Below the pieces are notes generated by a model. The model worked only from the letters and a program-made list of their open reading frames with translations, was not told the origin of the DNA and searched no databases. Shown here one piece after another: positions 18,362 to 27,170 of a DNA stretch of 64,000 nt. Positions within the stretch are counted from its first letter, which is position 1; each line of letters opens with the position of its first letter. Source of the stretch: Arcticibacter tournemirensis (lineage in GTDB: Bacteria; Bacteroidota; Bacteroidia; Sphingobacteriales; Sphingobacteriaceae). The DNA lies in assembly GCF_006716645.1 (NCBI RefSeq), contig NZ_VFPL01000001.1:744001-808000 (forward strand). The letters run 5' to 3'. Position numbers and translations under genes: made by a program.

Positions 18362-19762
18362 ATGACAATAACTTTTCATGGAGCCGCCCGTTGTGTAACA
18401 GGCAGTAAACACTTGCTAAAACTGGATAACGGAACACAAATACTACTTGATTGCGGAATGTTTCAGGGGATGGGTGGGGAAACTGATGAGTTAAACGGCC
18501 ATTTTGGTTTTAATCCTGCTAAGGTTGACTATCTTATATTGTCACACGCTCATATTGATCACTGCGGACTCATACCGCGAATGGTAGCAGAAGGATTTAA
18601 AGGTACGATTTTCAGCACCGCTCCCACTATGGATCTTGCGAGGATCTTGTTGAATGATTCTGCCGGGATACAGGAGCAGGATACAGAATTTATTAACGAC
18701 AGCAGGGAGAAGAAAGGTTTGCCGCCGCTTAAACCGCTTTATACAGAAGATGACGTGATGGAGGCAATGCGCTTGTTTAAAATTGTGGATTACAACGAAG
18801 ACTTTGAAATTGAGCCAAGAGTGACCTTGCGCTTTACAGATGCCGGACATATCATCGGCAGCGCGGCTGTTCATCTTTCAATCCTGGAGAAAGGCAAATT
18901 TACCCGGCTTACATTTAGTGGAGACGTTGGCCGGTATGAGGACCTCCTGTTAAGAAGTCCTCAGTCCTTTCAACAGTCTGATTATATAATTATCGAATCT
19001 ACTTATGGAGATTCTTATCATAAAGATCTGGAGCCACTGGAAGGGCAACTGCAGGAGATCATCCATCAAACGTGTAAATTAAAAGGTGGTAAGCTGATTA
19101 TTCCGGCTTTTAGCGTTGGCAGGACCCAGGAACTTCTGTATGCCCTCAATTCACTTGAGCTTAAGGGCAGTTTGCCTGATGTTCCGTATTACGTAGACAG
19201 CCCGCTTTCAGAAAAGGCGACGCAAGTATTAAAAGAACATCCGCAGGTTTATAACCGGGACGTGAAGGAGGTGATGGCACAGGATAGTGATATATTTAAG
19301 TTTAAAGGACTGAAGTTTATTCAGTCAGCAGGTGAATCCCGATCATTGAATGATGATCCTCGTCCCTGTGTGATTATATCGTCATCAGGTATGGCAGAAG
19401 CTGGCCGGGTAAAGCATCATATTCGAAATAACATAGGGAATGAAAAGAACACCATTCTGATGGTCGGCTACTGTGAACCGTCGTCTTTAGGAGGTGAGCT
19501 AAGCAGAGGAAAGAAAGTGGTCTCTATTTTTGGCGATGAATATGATGTCCGCGCCGAGGTCCGCGTAATCAGATCAATGAGCGCACACGGCGATTGTAAC
19601 GATCTTCTGAAATTCCTATCCTGCCAGGACCCCTCTCTTGTTAAAAAAGTTTTCCTTGTGCACGGAGAATATGATGTACAAACAAAGTTTATGCAACGAC
19701 TTAATGAAGTTGGATTCAATGAGGTGCGGATTCCGGGGCAGCATCAGATGCAAGAGCTGTAA
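18362..19762 (+). CDS. Metallo-beta-lactamase fold, beta-CASP RNA-processing hydrolase
   Basis: A 466-residue protein of the CPSF-like beta-CASP family. The zinc motif LSHAHIDHCGLIPRM is at about residues 60-74, DAGHIIGSA at about 159 and FSGDVGRYEDLL at about 182. The beta-CASP motifs include SVGRTQELLYAL, SSSGMAEAGRVKHHI and MSAHGDCNDLL, with VHGE near the end. Such proteins are RNA endo- or exonucleases or RNA hydrolases in the cytoplasm; the exact substrate cannot be told from sequence. It is a single gene divergent from the BlaI operon. Confidence 0.9.
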   Translation: MTITFHGAARCVTGSKHLLKLDNGTQILLDCGMFQGMGGETDELNGHFGFNPAKVDYLILSHAHIDHCGLIPRMVAEGFKGTIFSTAPTMDLARILLNDSAGIQEQDTEFINDSREKKGLPPLKPLYTEDDVMEAMRLFKIVDYNEDFEIEPRVTLRFTDAGHIIGSAAVHLSILEKGKFTRLTFSGDVGRYEDLLLRSPQSFQQSDYIIIESTYGDSYHKDLEPLEGQLQEIIHQTCKLKGGKLIIPAFSVGRTQELLYALNSLELKGSLPDVPYYVDSPLSEKATQVLKEHPQVYNRDVKEVMAQDSDIFKFKGLKFIQSAGESRSLNDDPRPCVIISSSGMAEAGRVKHHIRNNIGNEKNTILMVGYCEPSSLGGELSRGKKVVSIFGDEYDVRAEVRVIRSMSAHGDCNDLLKFLSCQDPSLVKKVFLVHGEYDVQTKFMQRLNEVGFNEVRIPGQHQMQEL

Positions 19763-19770
19763 TACAGCTT

Positions 19771-19944
19771 CTAAAAAAATGTCCGTACGAGTCCGTTAAA
19801 CGAAGGCATTCTGAAATAAGAGGCAGCTTCAAACTTTTCCTGGTTCAGGGTGCTATTGCTATTATTTAAGGTGAGTAATATAGCGAGTAATACAGGTACC
19901 AGCAGGATGATAAAGGGAGATAGAAGATTCTTTGGCGTTTTCAT
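19771..19944 (-). CDS. Small hypothetical membrane protein (57 residues)
   Basis: An ATG at 19944 opens a frame that ends with TAG at 19773-19771. The product starts MKTPKNLLSP and has one clear membrane segment (about residues 11-26, FIILLVPVLLAILLTL). A polar tail ends FNGLVRTFF. A basic N-terminus followed by a single hydrophobic helix fits a small inner-membrane protein. No ribosome binding site is strong and no family is recognised. It ends 8 bases from the stop of the convergent RNase-like gene. Chance occurrence of an ORF this short cannot be excluded. Confidence 0.45.
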   Translation of the reverse strand: MKTPKNLLSPFIILLVPVLLAILLTLNNSNSTLNQEKFEAASYFRMPSFNGLVRTFF

Positions 19945-20130
19945 TTTGCTTAATATTGACGATTCAAAGCAACGCTAACTTTTCGTTATTTGAAAATTAT
20001 TTAGACTAAGGGCAGAGAATATTAGATGAACGGTTGATTTTGCCTTATAAAATACACCGGGAGTGCGAAGAAAAGGGCATCTCTCATGAGGCCCGTATGA
20101 TATGTGATGCTCGTAATAGAAGTGGATACT

Positions 20131-21159
20131 TTAAATAAGTACGGTGCCAGGCGTAATTAATTCAGTGTTAAAAACCCTTGTCTCGAATTCGGTGACAGGT
20201 CTTTTGCTTTCTATTAACTGAATCAGCAGTTCGGTGGCGGCTTTGCCCATCTCAAAAGCGGGTTGCCTTACGGCTGTAATGCCTGGCATAAAGAGGTCAA
20301 CAACATTTGCGTTGGTAAAGCCAGCGATAGCAAGGTCGGAAAGACAGTGGGGCACAAGCTTTTTAATCGCCATAAGGCATCCGGTGCTTATTTTATCTTG
20401 TGCGATAAATATGGCTTTGGGCGGATCTTCCATTTCGAATAGCTCCTTGATTACCTGATCGATCTCTTCCTGTTCAATACCCCTGTATTTGCCATACTTT
20501 ACATAATCTTCATTAAAAGGCAAACCGTGCTTTTCCAGGGCTGCCTTATATCCTTCGAGGCGTTCCCGTGTGATCGACAGATGCGCAGCATTTGTTATAT
20601 GAGCGACTTTTTTATGCCCGAGGCTTATGAGATATTCGGTCGCATCGAAGGCGCCTTTAAAATTATCTGCAATGACCTTGTGAGTCTCGATCTGTTCGGT
20701 TACGCGGTCAAACATTACAATCGGAAGGCCTTGATCATGCAGTGACTTTAAATAAGATATATCCGAACTTTCTGACGAAAGGGAGATTAACAGGCCGTCT
20801 ACTGATCGTGAGGCGAGGTGTTCCACGTTCAGTACTTCGCGGTCCAGCCGTTCATGGCTCTGAGTAATTATAACATGGTAATCCCTGTTATATGCGACAG
20901 ATTCGATTCCGTTAATTGCCTGTGAGAAGTAATTGTTCGCAATCTCAGAAACAATAACGCCAATTGAATAACTTCTTCGCTCTTTAAGACTTAAAGCAAT
21001 GGGATTGGGACGATAGTTTATCTTTTCGGCGTATTCCAAAACCACCTTTTTGGTTTCATCACTTATTTCATAACCACCACGCAAGGCTCTTGAAACGGTT
21101 GAGGTTGAGAGTCCTAATGCTTTCGCTATATCTTTAATAGTTACGGTATTAAACTTCAT
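20131..21159 (-). CDS. LacI-family transcriptional regulator, probable pectin/hexuronate regulator
   Basis: A 342-residue regulator. The helix-turn-helix TIKDIAKALGLSTSTVSRAL occupies residues about 7-26, followed by the hinge region NYRPNPIALSLKERRS. A periplasmic-binding-protein-like effector domain starts at YSIGVIVSEIANNYFSQ. A strong ribosome binding site, AGGAGGT, six bases before the ATG, is unusual for this genome. It is divergent from the PL1 gene, with a candidate operator (21324-21341) between them; copies of that operator recur at four other pectin promoters. The effector is probably a hexuronate or 2-keto-3-deoxygluconate, by context only. Confidence 0.9.
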   Translation of the reverse strand: MKFNTVTIKDIAKALGLSTSTVSRALRGGYEISDETKKVVLEYAEKINYRPNPIALSLKERRSYSIGVIVSEIANNYFSQAINGIESVAYNRDYHVIITQSHERLDREVLNVEHLASRSVDGLLISLSSESSDISYLKSLHDQGLPIVMFDRVTEQIETHKVIADNFKGAFDATEYLISLGHKKVAHITNAAHLSITRERLEGYKAALEKHGLPFNEDYVKYGKYRGIEQEEIDQVIKELFEMEDPPKAIFIAQDKISTGCLMAIKKLVPHCLSDLAIAGFTNANVVDLFMPGITAVRQPAFEMGKAATELLIQLIESKRPVTEFETRVFNTELITPGTVLI

Positions 21160-21323
21160 TGGTTACCTCCTGATTGCTGAATGAAGATGCTAAGATAATT
21201 ATATTTTATCCAAAGCCCGCATCGTTTTGTACAGCTCAGTATACGAGTTAAAAAGGGCGTATTATTAGTAATAAATTGAGCGGTGAAAACGAGCATTATA
21301 AACCAAAAAGTCGGAATCGATTG

Positions 21324-21341
21324 CGGGAACGATTGCGTAAA
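21324..21341 (+). promoter_or_regulatory. LacI-type operator, site A
   Basis: CGGGAACGATTGCGTAAA matches the 18-base consensus CGGRAACGATTGCRYAAA found five times in this window. It lies 165 bases from the lacI start and 266 from the PL1 start. A further CGATTGCG is 12 bases upstream at 21318. Confidence 0.7.
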
Positions 21342-21558
21342 AATATATTCCGTTCTTCTAAAAGATTGTTAGTAAAGTGATTAATATTGTTTTGTCTGAA
21401 GTTATAAACCAGAATAAAAGTTATAAATCAAGTATACCAGCCTTCAATCTCTGATGATTGTGAATATTAGAATGAAGTAGCCAAAACGCAGCAACCTGGT
21501 ACAACTAACGATAATATCAAAGTTTATATCAAGAGTAATACAAACATATAAAAAGGGC

Positions 21559-21572
21559 ACACGTAAACGTGT
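21559..21572. promoter_or_regulatory. Inverted repeat ACACGT-AA-ACGTGT upstream of PL1
   Basis: Perfect 6-base arms separated by two A residues, 36 bases before the PL1 start codon. This is the size and symmetry of a dimeric regulator site. The binding protein is not identifiable. Confidence 0.4.
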
Positions 21573-21607
21573 TTAAAGAGAAGAATGGAATATTGAAAGG
21601 GTAATTT

Positions 21608-22933
21608 ATGACTTTTAGAACGATATTATGTATAGGTCTGATTTCTGGGTTTGCAAGCTTTGCTTTTGCACAGCAGCTTGCATTTCCCGGAGCGGAAGGC
21701 TTTGGTAAATTTACAACCGGTGGCAGAGGGGGAAAAGTATTGATCGTGAGTAATCTGAACGATGAGGGAGAGGGTAGTTTAAGAAAGGCTATTCAAGCAA
21801 AGGGACCCAGGATCATTGTTTTTTCAGTCTCCGGAACGATTGCTCTTGAATCTCCTCTCGACATAAACAAAGGAGACCTAACCATTGCTGGCCAGTCCGC
21901 ACCGGGTGACGGGATCTGTATTAAAAATTATCCTGTTAGCATCAAATCAGATAATGTAATAATCCGCTATATCAGGTTCCGGATGGGAGATGAAAAAAAG
22001 ATCGCTGCGGATGCATTAGGTGCAAATAAAGGAAACAATAACATCATCGTTGATCATTGTTCCATGAGCTGGGCGACTGACGAATGTGCTTCATTTTACC
22101 GGAATAGCAATTTTACTCTTCAATGGTGTATTATATCCGAGAGCCTGAACTCATCGGTGCACCAAAAAGGCGAACATGGCTACGGCGGTATATGGGGGGG
22201 CGAAGGAGCTTCCTTTCATCATAACCTCATTGCCAGTCACAAAAGCCGGACACCACGTTTCAGCGGATCATCCACAACGCCAAATTCGGAAAATGAGCTG
22301 GTCGACTTTACAAATAACGTCATCTATAACTGGGAGGCGAACAGTGTATATGGAGGCGAAAAAGGCCGGTATAACATAGTTAATAATTACTTTAAGCCGG
22401 GGCCTGCAACCGCGTCGTCAAAGAGGACCCAGATCCTGAATCCATGGTCGCCCTACGGGCGGTTTTATTTAAACGGGAACCATCTTGACGGTAACAAAGC
22501 CATATCGAAGGATAACTGGGGGGGCGTTAAAGCCGATCATCCAGATTCAGCGAGGACTTTAAATCCCTTCAAAGTAGAATCCCTGGCGTGCCAGAATCCA
22601 GAGAAAGCTTATACAGCAGTATTAGATTTTGCGGGTGCCAGCTTCCGGCGGGATGCAATAGATACGCGGATTGCAAATGAAGTAAAGAGCGGCAGTTCGG
22701 GACTGGGTACACAAAAAAACGGGATTATCGACTCGCAGAACGACGCGGGCGGATGGCCTGAGCTGAAATCGCAGCCAGCTCCCACAGATACCGATAACGA
22801 TGGAATGCCTGATGCATGGGAAAAAAAGAACGGCTTAAATCCCTCAGATCCTCTCGACTCTTCTGCCTATACAATAGATAAGAATTACACGAACGTTGAA
22901 ATTTATCTTAATAACTTATTATCAATAAAATAG
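21608..22933 (+). CDS. Secreted pectate lyase, polysaccharide lyase family 1
   Basis: A 441-residue exported protein with a signal peptide ending about AFAQQ. The parallel beta-helix lyase begins LAFPGAEGFGKFTTGGRGG, typical of Bacteroidota PL1. Conserved elements are VDHCSMSWATDECAS, HGYGGIWGGEGASFHHN and HKSRTPRFSG, the last carrying the probable catalytic arginine. The C-terminal segment DTDNDGMPDAWEKKNGLNP is a calcium-binding thrombospondin-3-like repeat. It cleaves polygalacturonate by elimination. It starts a plus-strand operon with the two CE12 genes and CE8. A paralogue is at 42006-43505. Confidence 0.92.
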   Translation: MTFRTILCIGLISGFASFAFAQQLAFPGAEGFGKFTTGGRGGKVLIVSNLNDEGEGSLRKAIQAKGPRIIVFSVSGTIALESPLDINKGDLTIAGQSAPGDGICIKNYPVSIKSDNVIIRYIRFRMGDEKKIAADALGANKGNNNIIVDHCSMSWATDECASFYRNSNFTLQWCIISESLNSSVHQKGEHGYGGIWGGEGASFHHNLIASHKSRTPRFSGSSTTPNSENELVDFTNNVIYNWEANSVYGGEKGRYNIVNNYFKPGPATASSKRTQILNPWSPYGRFYLNGNHLDGNKAISKDNWGGVKADHPDSARTLNPFKVESLACQNPEKAYTAVLDFAGASFRRDAIDTRIANEVKSGSSGLGTQKNGIIDSQNDAGGWPELKSQPAPTDTDNDGMPDAWEKKNGLNPSDPLDSSAYTIDKNYTNVEIYLNNLLSIK

Positions 22934-22935
22934 AT

Positions 22936-23676
22936 ATGAAAAGGTATGTTTTTTTCTTTTTGTCTGCTTTGATTTTAATGTCGTTTGCTTTAATACAGAA
23001 TAAAAAGATAACCTTGTGGATGATTGGTGATTCTACAATGTCTGTGAAGCAACCAAAAGCCTTCCCGGAAACTGGATGGGGCATGCCCTTCTCAACTTTT
23101 TTCAATAAAAAGGTAACGGTAGATAACCGTGCTGTAAATGGCCGCAGTACGCTTTCATTTATAACTGAAAATCGTTGGAAAGCCGTATACGATAATTTAG
23201 AGGCAGGCGATTATGTGTTTATTGAGTTTGGGCACAACGATGAAAAGCTTAATAAGCCAGGTGTTGGCACCTCAATAGATCAGTATAAAGCCAATCTTGC
23301 AAAATTTATAGACGAAGCCAGATTAAAGAAGGCGATCCCTGTGTTACTAACTCCAATTGCGAGACGTAATTTTATCGAAGGGAAGCTTGTTGACACTCAT
23401 CTGGGATATCCTGATGCAATGAGAAAGGTTGCCGACAGCCTGAATGTGCCTTTAATCGACATGCAGAAGAAGACCGAAAAGCTGCTGACTTCTCTTGGCG
23501 AGGAAGGATCGATAAAACTGTTTAATCATGTGGCGCCAGGCAACGAAAATTACCCGGAGGGAAAAAAAGATGACACGCACCTCAGTCCCGAAGGAGCTAA
23601 GCAAATCGCCGGTCTTGCTGCAGAAGGAATGCGGGAATTGAAAATTGATCTGACGGGCTGTCTAAGAAAGAAGTAG
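22936..23676 (+). CDS. Rhamnogalacturonan acetylesterase, CE12 (SGNH hydrolase)
   Basis: A 246-residue exported esterase starting two bases after the PL1 stop. The N-terminal hydrophobic segment (residues about 4-20) is a signal peptide or anchor. SGNH blocks are visible: GDSTM (catalytic Ser), VNGRST, FGHNDE, and DDTHLSPEG with the catalytic Asp and His. By family it removes acetyl groups from rhamnogalacturonan, opening it to lyases. Tight coupling to PL1 supports cotranscription. The next gene is a second CE12 enzyme, distinct in sequence. Confidence 0.9.
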   Translation: MKRYVFFFLSALILMSFALIQNKKITLWMIGDSTMSVKQPKAFPETGWGMPFSTFFNKKVTVDNRAVNGRSTLSFITENRWKAVYDNLEAGDYVFIEFGHNDEKLNKPGVGTSIDQYKANLAKFIDEARLKKAIPVLLTPIARRNFIEGKLVDTHLGYPDAMRKVADSLNVPLIDMQKKTEKLLTSLGEEGSIKLFNHVAPGNENYPEGKKDDTHLSPEGAKQIAGLAAEGMRELKIDLTGCLRKK

Positions 23677-23715
23677 AACGTTAGGGATCTATTGTTTCAA
23701 TCTTAAAGAGCGGAT

Positions 23716-24507
23716 ATGGACAGGAATATGAAGGGGCTTCTTTGCCTCGTATGTTGCATTTTAATGTCTTTTGTTTATCTGAAAAAGGAGCCCGTTAAAG
23801 TGTACCTTATTGGCGACTCCACTGTTGCTGATTATTCGCTCGAACCAGACTATAAAACCAGGCGCTATCCCTTAACGGGATGGGGACAGGTTTTTCAACA
23901 GTTTCTGCGTCGTGATAATTTAGTTCATTTAAAAGGGATTATACATGCTGATAGTGCAGTTGTTGACGATAGGGCTAAAGGAGGGAGAAGTACCCGAACC
24001 TTTTTCGAAGAAGGACGATGGGCCGAGGTTTATAAACTGTTAAAGAAGAATGATGTTGTTATGATTCAGTTCGGACATAACGATGCCTCAGCAGAAAAGC
24101 CCGAGCGGTATGTGAACATCACCGGATACAAAGAATATCTGAGGCTTTTTATAAATCAATCCAGGAGTAAGAGAGCCTGGCCCGTGTTAATCACACCAGT
24201 GACAAGGAATTATCCCTGGAACGGAGGAAAACTGGGGAGTGCTCACGGTGACTATCCTCAGGCGATGGAAGATGTCGCTAAGGAGCTGCGTGTCCCTCTG
24301 ATTAATCTGACTAAGTTGTCGGCAGATTACTTTACAATGAAAGGCCAGGACTATGTTACCTCCAGGTATTTTATGAACCTGCCTGCAGGAGCGTACGAAG
24401 CTTATCCTGGCGGGCAAAAAGACAATACACATTTTCAGACTGAAGGTGCCACTGAAGTTGCACGTTTAGTCTTTCAGGGTTTGAAGAAACTGTCGGGTAA
24501 TAAATAA
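23716..24507 (+). CDS. Second rhamnogalacturonan acetylesterase, CE12
   Basis: A 263-residue SGNH esterase. The frame starts at 23716; Met5 (23728) also fits as start, directly before the signal peptide MKGLLCLVCCILMSF. Catalytic blocks are GDSTVAD, GGRSTRTF, FGHNDA and KDNTHFQTEG. It is a diverged paralogue of the preceding gene, with a longer insertion around PDYKTRRYPLTGWG. The pair probably differs in acetylation position or in substrate size. It lies 39 bases after the first CE12 gene and 6 bases before CE8, in one operon. Confidence 0.88.
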   Translation: MDRNMKGLLCLVCCILMSFVYLKKEPVKVYLIGDSTVADYSLEPDYKTRRYPLTGWGQVFQQFLRRDNLVHLKGIIHADSAVVDDRAKGGRSTRTFFEEGRWAEVYKLLKKNDVVMIQFGHNDASAEKPERYVNITGYKEYLRLFINQSRSKRAWPVLITPVTRNYPWNGGKLGSAHGDYPQAMEDVAKELRVPLINLTKLSADYFTMKGQDYVTSRYFMNLPAGAYEAYPGGQKDNTHFQTEGATEVARLVFQGLKKLSGNK

Positions 24508-24513
24508 AATACT

Positions 24514-25461
24514 ATGAAAAAGGTGTTTCTTACGCTTATCTCTTTTATTGCAAGCTTGTTTGTTGTCGCTCAGGAGAGACATTTCACTGTGGCTCAGGAC
24601 GGCAGCGGGAATTTTAAAACCGTTCAGGAAGCGATTAATGCTGTTCCCGACTTTCGTAAAGTGCAGACTGTCATCTTCATAAAGAATGGAGTATATAAGG
24701 AAAAACTGATCCTTGCTCCATCCAAGAAAATGGTGAAGCTGGTAGGAGAGAGCGTTGAAAAAACAATCCTCACCTATGATGATTATAACCAGAAGAAAAA
24801 TATTTTTGGAGAGGAGAAAGGAACGTCAGGTTCAGCGAGCTTCTATATTTATGGCGACGACTTCAGTGCCGAAAGCATCACTTTTGAGAATTCCTCGGGA
24901 CCAGTAGGCCAAGCGGTGGCGGTTTGGTCGGCAGGAGACAGGATGAAATTTAAGAACTGCAGGTTTTTAGGTTTTCAGGATACTCTTTATACCTATGGAT
25001 ATGGCAGCCGGCAATATTATACGGATTGCTATATTGAAGGCACTGTCGACTTTATATTTGGGTCGTCTACAGCAGTGTTTAATAACTGCGATATCTTTTG
25101 CAAGAAGCAAGGTTATGTAACCGCAGCTTCTACACCCGACTCTACAAAGTATGGATACGTGTTTCTGAACTGCCGGATCAAAGGGGATGCTCCTGAGAAT
25201 TCTTTCTATCTGGGACGCCCCTGGCGTCCTTATGCCAAAGTAGTTTTCATCAACTGCGAGCTGGGTAAGCATATAAAACCCGAAGGCTGGAATAACTGGG
25301 GTAAGGAGAGTAATGAAAAAACTGCATATTATGCAGAGTATAATAACAAGGGTGAAGGTTTTAAACCTAAACATAGGGTTAGCTGGTCTCATCAATTGAC
25401 TAAAGAAGGAGCCAGAGAATATACGATAGAGAAGATATTCCGGGGATGGAACCCGGAATAA
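24514..25461 (+). CDS. Pectin methylesterase, CE8
   Basis: A 315-residue secreted esterase with a signal peptide ending near VVAQE. It has the parallel beta-helix pattern starting FTVAQDGSGNFKTVQEAI. Family motifs are present: GQAVAV, FQDTLY with a catalytic Asp, GTVDFIFG with the nucleophile Asp, and LGRPWRPYA with the conserved Arg. It removes methyl esters from homogalacturonan and so prepares it for PL1 and GH28. It is the last gene of the lacI-adjacent operon, and a second CE8 lies at 28837-29859 on the minus strand. Confidence 0.93.
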   Translation: MKKVFLTLISFIASLFVVAQERHFTVAQDGSGNFKTVQEAINAVPDFRKVQTVIFIKNGVYKEKLILAPSKKMVKLVGESVEKTILTYDDYNQKKNIFGEEKGTSGSASFYIYGDDFSAESITFENSSGPVGQAVAVWSAGDRMKFKNCRFLGFQDTLYTYGYGSRQYYTDCYIEGTVDFIFGSSTAVFNNCDIFCKKQGYVTAASTPDSTKYGYVFLNCRIKGDAPENSFYLGRPWRPYAKVVFINCELGKHIKPEGWNNWGKESNEKTAYYAEYNNKGEGFKPKHRVSWSHQLTKEGAREYTIEKIFRGWNPE

Positions 25462-25482
25462 TTGTTCGTGCAGTTTGAATTG

Positions 25483-26118
25483 TTATTTCAGCTCGAGTGC
25501 AAACTCCTCTGATGGATTGCGCACTTTCTTCATATTGACAAGCCAGTCGTTTTCGGCGTCCCGATAGCCGACAGCCAATATGGTAACACTTCTCAATCCT
25601 TTCTCGCGGAGGTTTAAAAGTTCATCAAGCTGATCGCTGTCGAAACCCTCCATCGGTGTGGAATCAATTTTAAGTTCGGCCGCTTCAGCAATTGCGAGGG
25701 CAAAGCCTATATAGGCCTGACGCGCTGTATGAACGAAATTTTCATCCGCGGACTGATTGAGGTACACAGATTTCAGCATATCGGTGTAATTTTTGAATTG
25801 TTCCGGAGGAAGGCTTCTTTCCTCCGTAATTCTGTTAAAGATCGAGTCTATCCTTTCTTCCGTGTACTTGTCCCACGCGGCGAAAACAAGGAGATGAGAA
25901 CAGTCGGCAACAGTCTGCTGACCTTTTGCAATTGGAACGATTTTTTCTTTGAGCTCCTGATTGCTGATGACAATCACTCTAAACTGCTGTAGCCCTGACG
26001 ATGTTGGGGCGAGCCTGGCGGCTTCAACGATTTTCTTAATTTCTTCTTCTCCTACTTTCCGGGAAGGGTCGTATTTTTTAGTGGCATATCGCCATTGTAA
26101 ATTATCTAAAAGTGACAT
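25483..26118 (-). CDS. NAD(P)H-dependent nitroreductase-family oxidoreductase
   Basis: A 211-residue flavin-dependent enzyme. LLDNLQWRYATKKYDPSRKV at the N-terminus with APTSSGLQQFRVIV near residue 36 is typical of the NfsB/YdgI-type subfamily that binds FMN. The C-terminus has the pattern VTILAVGYRDAEND. It probably reduces quinones or nitro compounds. It lies 15 bases after the ohr gene on the same strand, so it belongs to a small stress-response operon rather than to pectin metabolism. Confidence 0.85.
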   Translation of the reverse strand: MSLLDNLQWRYATKKYDPSRKVGEEEIKKIVEAARLAPTSSGLQQFRVIVISNQELKEKIVPIAKGQQTVADCSHLLVFAAWDKYTEERIDSIFNRITEERSLPPEQFKNYTDMLKSVYLNQSADENFVHTARQAYIGFALAIAEAAELKIDSTPMEGFDSDQLDELLNLREKGLRSVTILAVGYRDAENDWLVNMKKVRNPSEEFALELK

Positions 26119-26133
26119 TTCTTATATCGTAAA

Positions 26134-26556
26134 TTAGCTATTTGTGACTATTAATTTTACTTCGATATTGCCTCTCGTTGCATTCGAATAAGGGCACACC
26201 TGATGTGCTTTCTCAATCAGGCTTTGTGCCTCTTCTCTGGTTACACCTGGAATATTTGCCTGTAATTCTACTGCAAGGCCGTAGCCGCCATTATCCAGTT
26301 GTCCGATAGTAACTTTTGCAGTTACACTTGTCTCTCCTGCTTTTATCTTTTCGTTCTTTATAACAAGATTGAGAGCGCTGTCAAAACAGGCAGAGTAACC
26401 TGCAGCGAATAATTGTTCCGGGTTTGTATAATTATCATTTGCCCCGCCTAAAGCCTTAGGAGCTCTGACTTCTAAATCCAGTACTCGATTATCTGATTGA
26501 ACATGACCGTTACGGCCTCCTTTTGCAGTTGCTACTGCAGAATACAATGACTTCAT
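26134..26556 (-). CDS. ohr: Organic hydroperoxide resistance protein (Ohr/OsmC family)
   Basis: The frame opens at 26598, but the ATG at 26556 (MKSLYSAVATAKGGRNG) gives the normal 140-residue Ohr and avoids overlap with the regulator gene. The first catalytic cysteine is in GYSACFDSAL at about residue 61 and the second in HQVCPYSNATRGN near 126. It reduces organic peroxides with thiol cofactors. An OhrR-like regulator directly precedes it on the same strand, the classical ohrR-ohr arrangement. Confidence 0.93.
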   Translation of the reverse strand: MKSLYSAVATAKGGRNGHVQSDNRVLDLEVRAPKALGGANDNYTNPEQLFAAGYSACFDSALNLVIKNEKIKAGETSVTAKVTIGQLDNGGYGLAVELQANIPGVTREEAQSLIEKAHQVCPYSNATRGNIEVKLIVTNS

Positions 26557-26572
26557 ATATAATAATGATTTT

Positions 26573-26998
26573 CTATTTGAGATTTTTGGTAAGATCAAGG
26601 ATCTTATTTATCGTGTGATGCAATTGCACCAGTTCCTCAGGGCTGATATTTAACGAAGCGAGGAATTTCTGCGGGACTGCACACGCAGGCTCCCGTAATT
26701 GTTTTCCCTCTTTTGTCAGAGAAATTTCTACTACACGTTCATCGGCAGTACTTCGCGTTCTCTTAATTAGTCCTTTTTGTTCAAGTCTTTTTAACATAGG
26801 AGTTAAAGTCCCTGAATCCAGATATAATCTCTCTCCTAACTGATTGACACTGTGTTTCTGATGTTCCCATAATATAAGAAGGACGAGATATTGCGGGTAA
26901 GTAATATCAAGTTCGTCAAGTATAGGTCTGTAACGCTGATTGATCTGCCTTGAGAGGGCATAGACGGAAAAACATACCTGCTTATCGAGGCATACCAT
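26573..26998 (-). CDS. ohrR: MarR-family organic peroxide sensor (OhrR)
   Basis: A GTG at 27046 opens the frame, but the ATG at 26998 is preferred because a GA-rich ribosome binding region precedes it; this gives 141 residues. The N-terminal reactive cysteine context KQVCFSVYALSRQI matches OhrR, where oxidation of that cysteine releases DNA. The winged helix includes LYLDSGTLTPMLKRLEQKGL and RSTADERVVEISLT. It should repress the ohr-nitroreductase operon. A palindromic site lies just upstream. Confidence 0.88.
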   Translation of the reverse strand: MVCLDKQVCFSVYALSRQINQRYRPILDELDITYPQYLVLLILWEHQKHSVNQLGERLYLDSGTLTPMLKRLEQKGLIKRTRSTADERVVEISLTKEGKQLREPACAVPQKFLASLNISPEELVQLHHTINKILDLTKNLK

Positions 26999-27033
26999 TT
27001 CATCTTCTTTTCCTTTTTCCACGCCACAAAAAT

Positions 27034-27070
27034 AAACATTGTGCACAATTTAATTTTGTGCATTGTGTTT
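27034..27070 (-). promoter_or_regulatory. Probable OhrR operator
   Basis: It contains the perfect 12-base palindrome ATTGTGCACAAT (27038-27049), followed by a related TTGTGCATTG (27055-27064). Flanks AAACA and TGTTT make the whole stretch an imperfect dyad. It lies just upstream of the ohrR start, as expected for autoregulated MarR-type repressors. Confidence 0.55.
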
Positions 27071-27170
27071 TTCTTTTGTCATTTTGCTTGTGGCCGGGAT
27101 TGCTTTAGGTCAAGCTAAAATATTGCCTGAGAAGGCGTTTTACCGATAGAAGCTGTTTAGATGCGGAATA

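Larger units (their letters stand above)
21160..21607. other. 448-base regulatory region between lacI and PL1
   Basis: No gene is visible. It carries LacI-type operator A (21324-21341) and an ACACGT-AA-ACGTGT inverted repeat (21559-21572). The sequence is otherwise A/T-rich, consistent with two divergent promoters. Confidence 0.7.
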
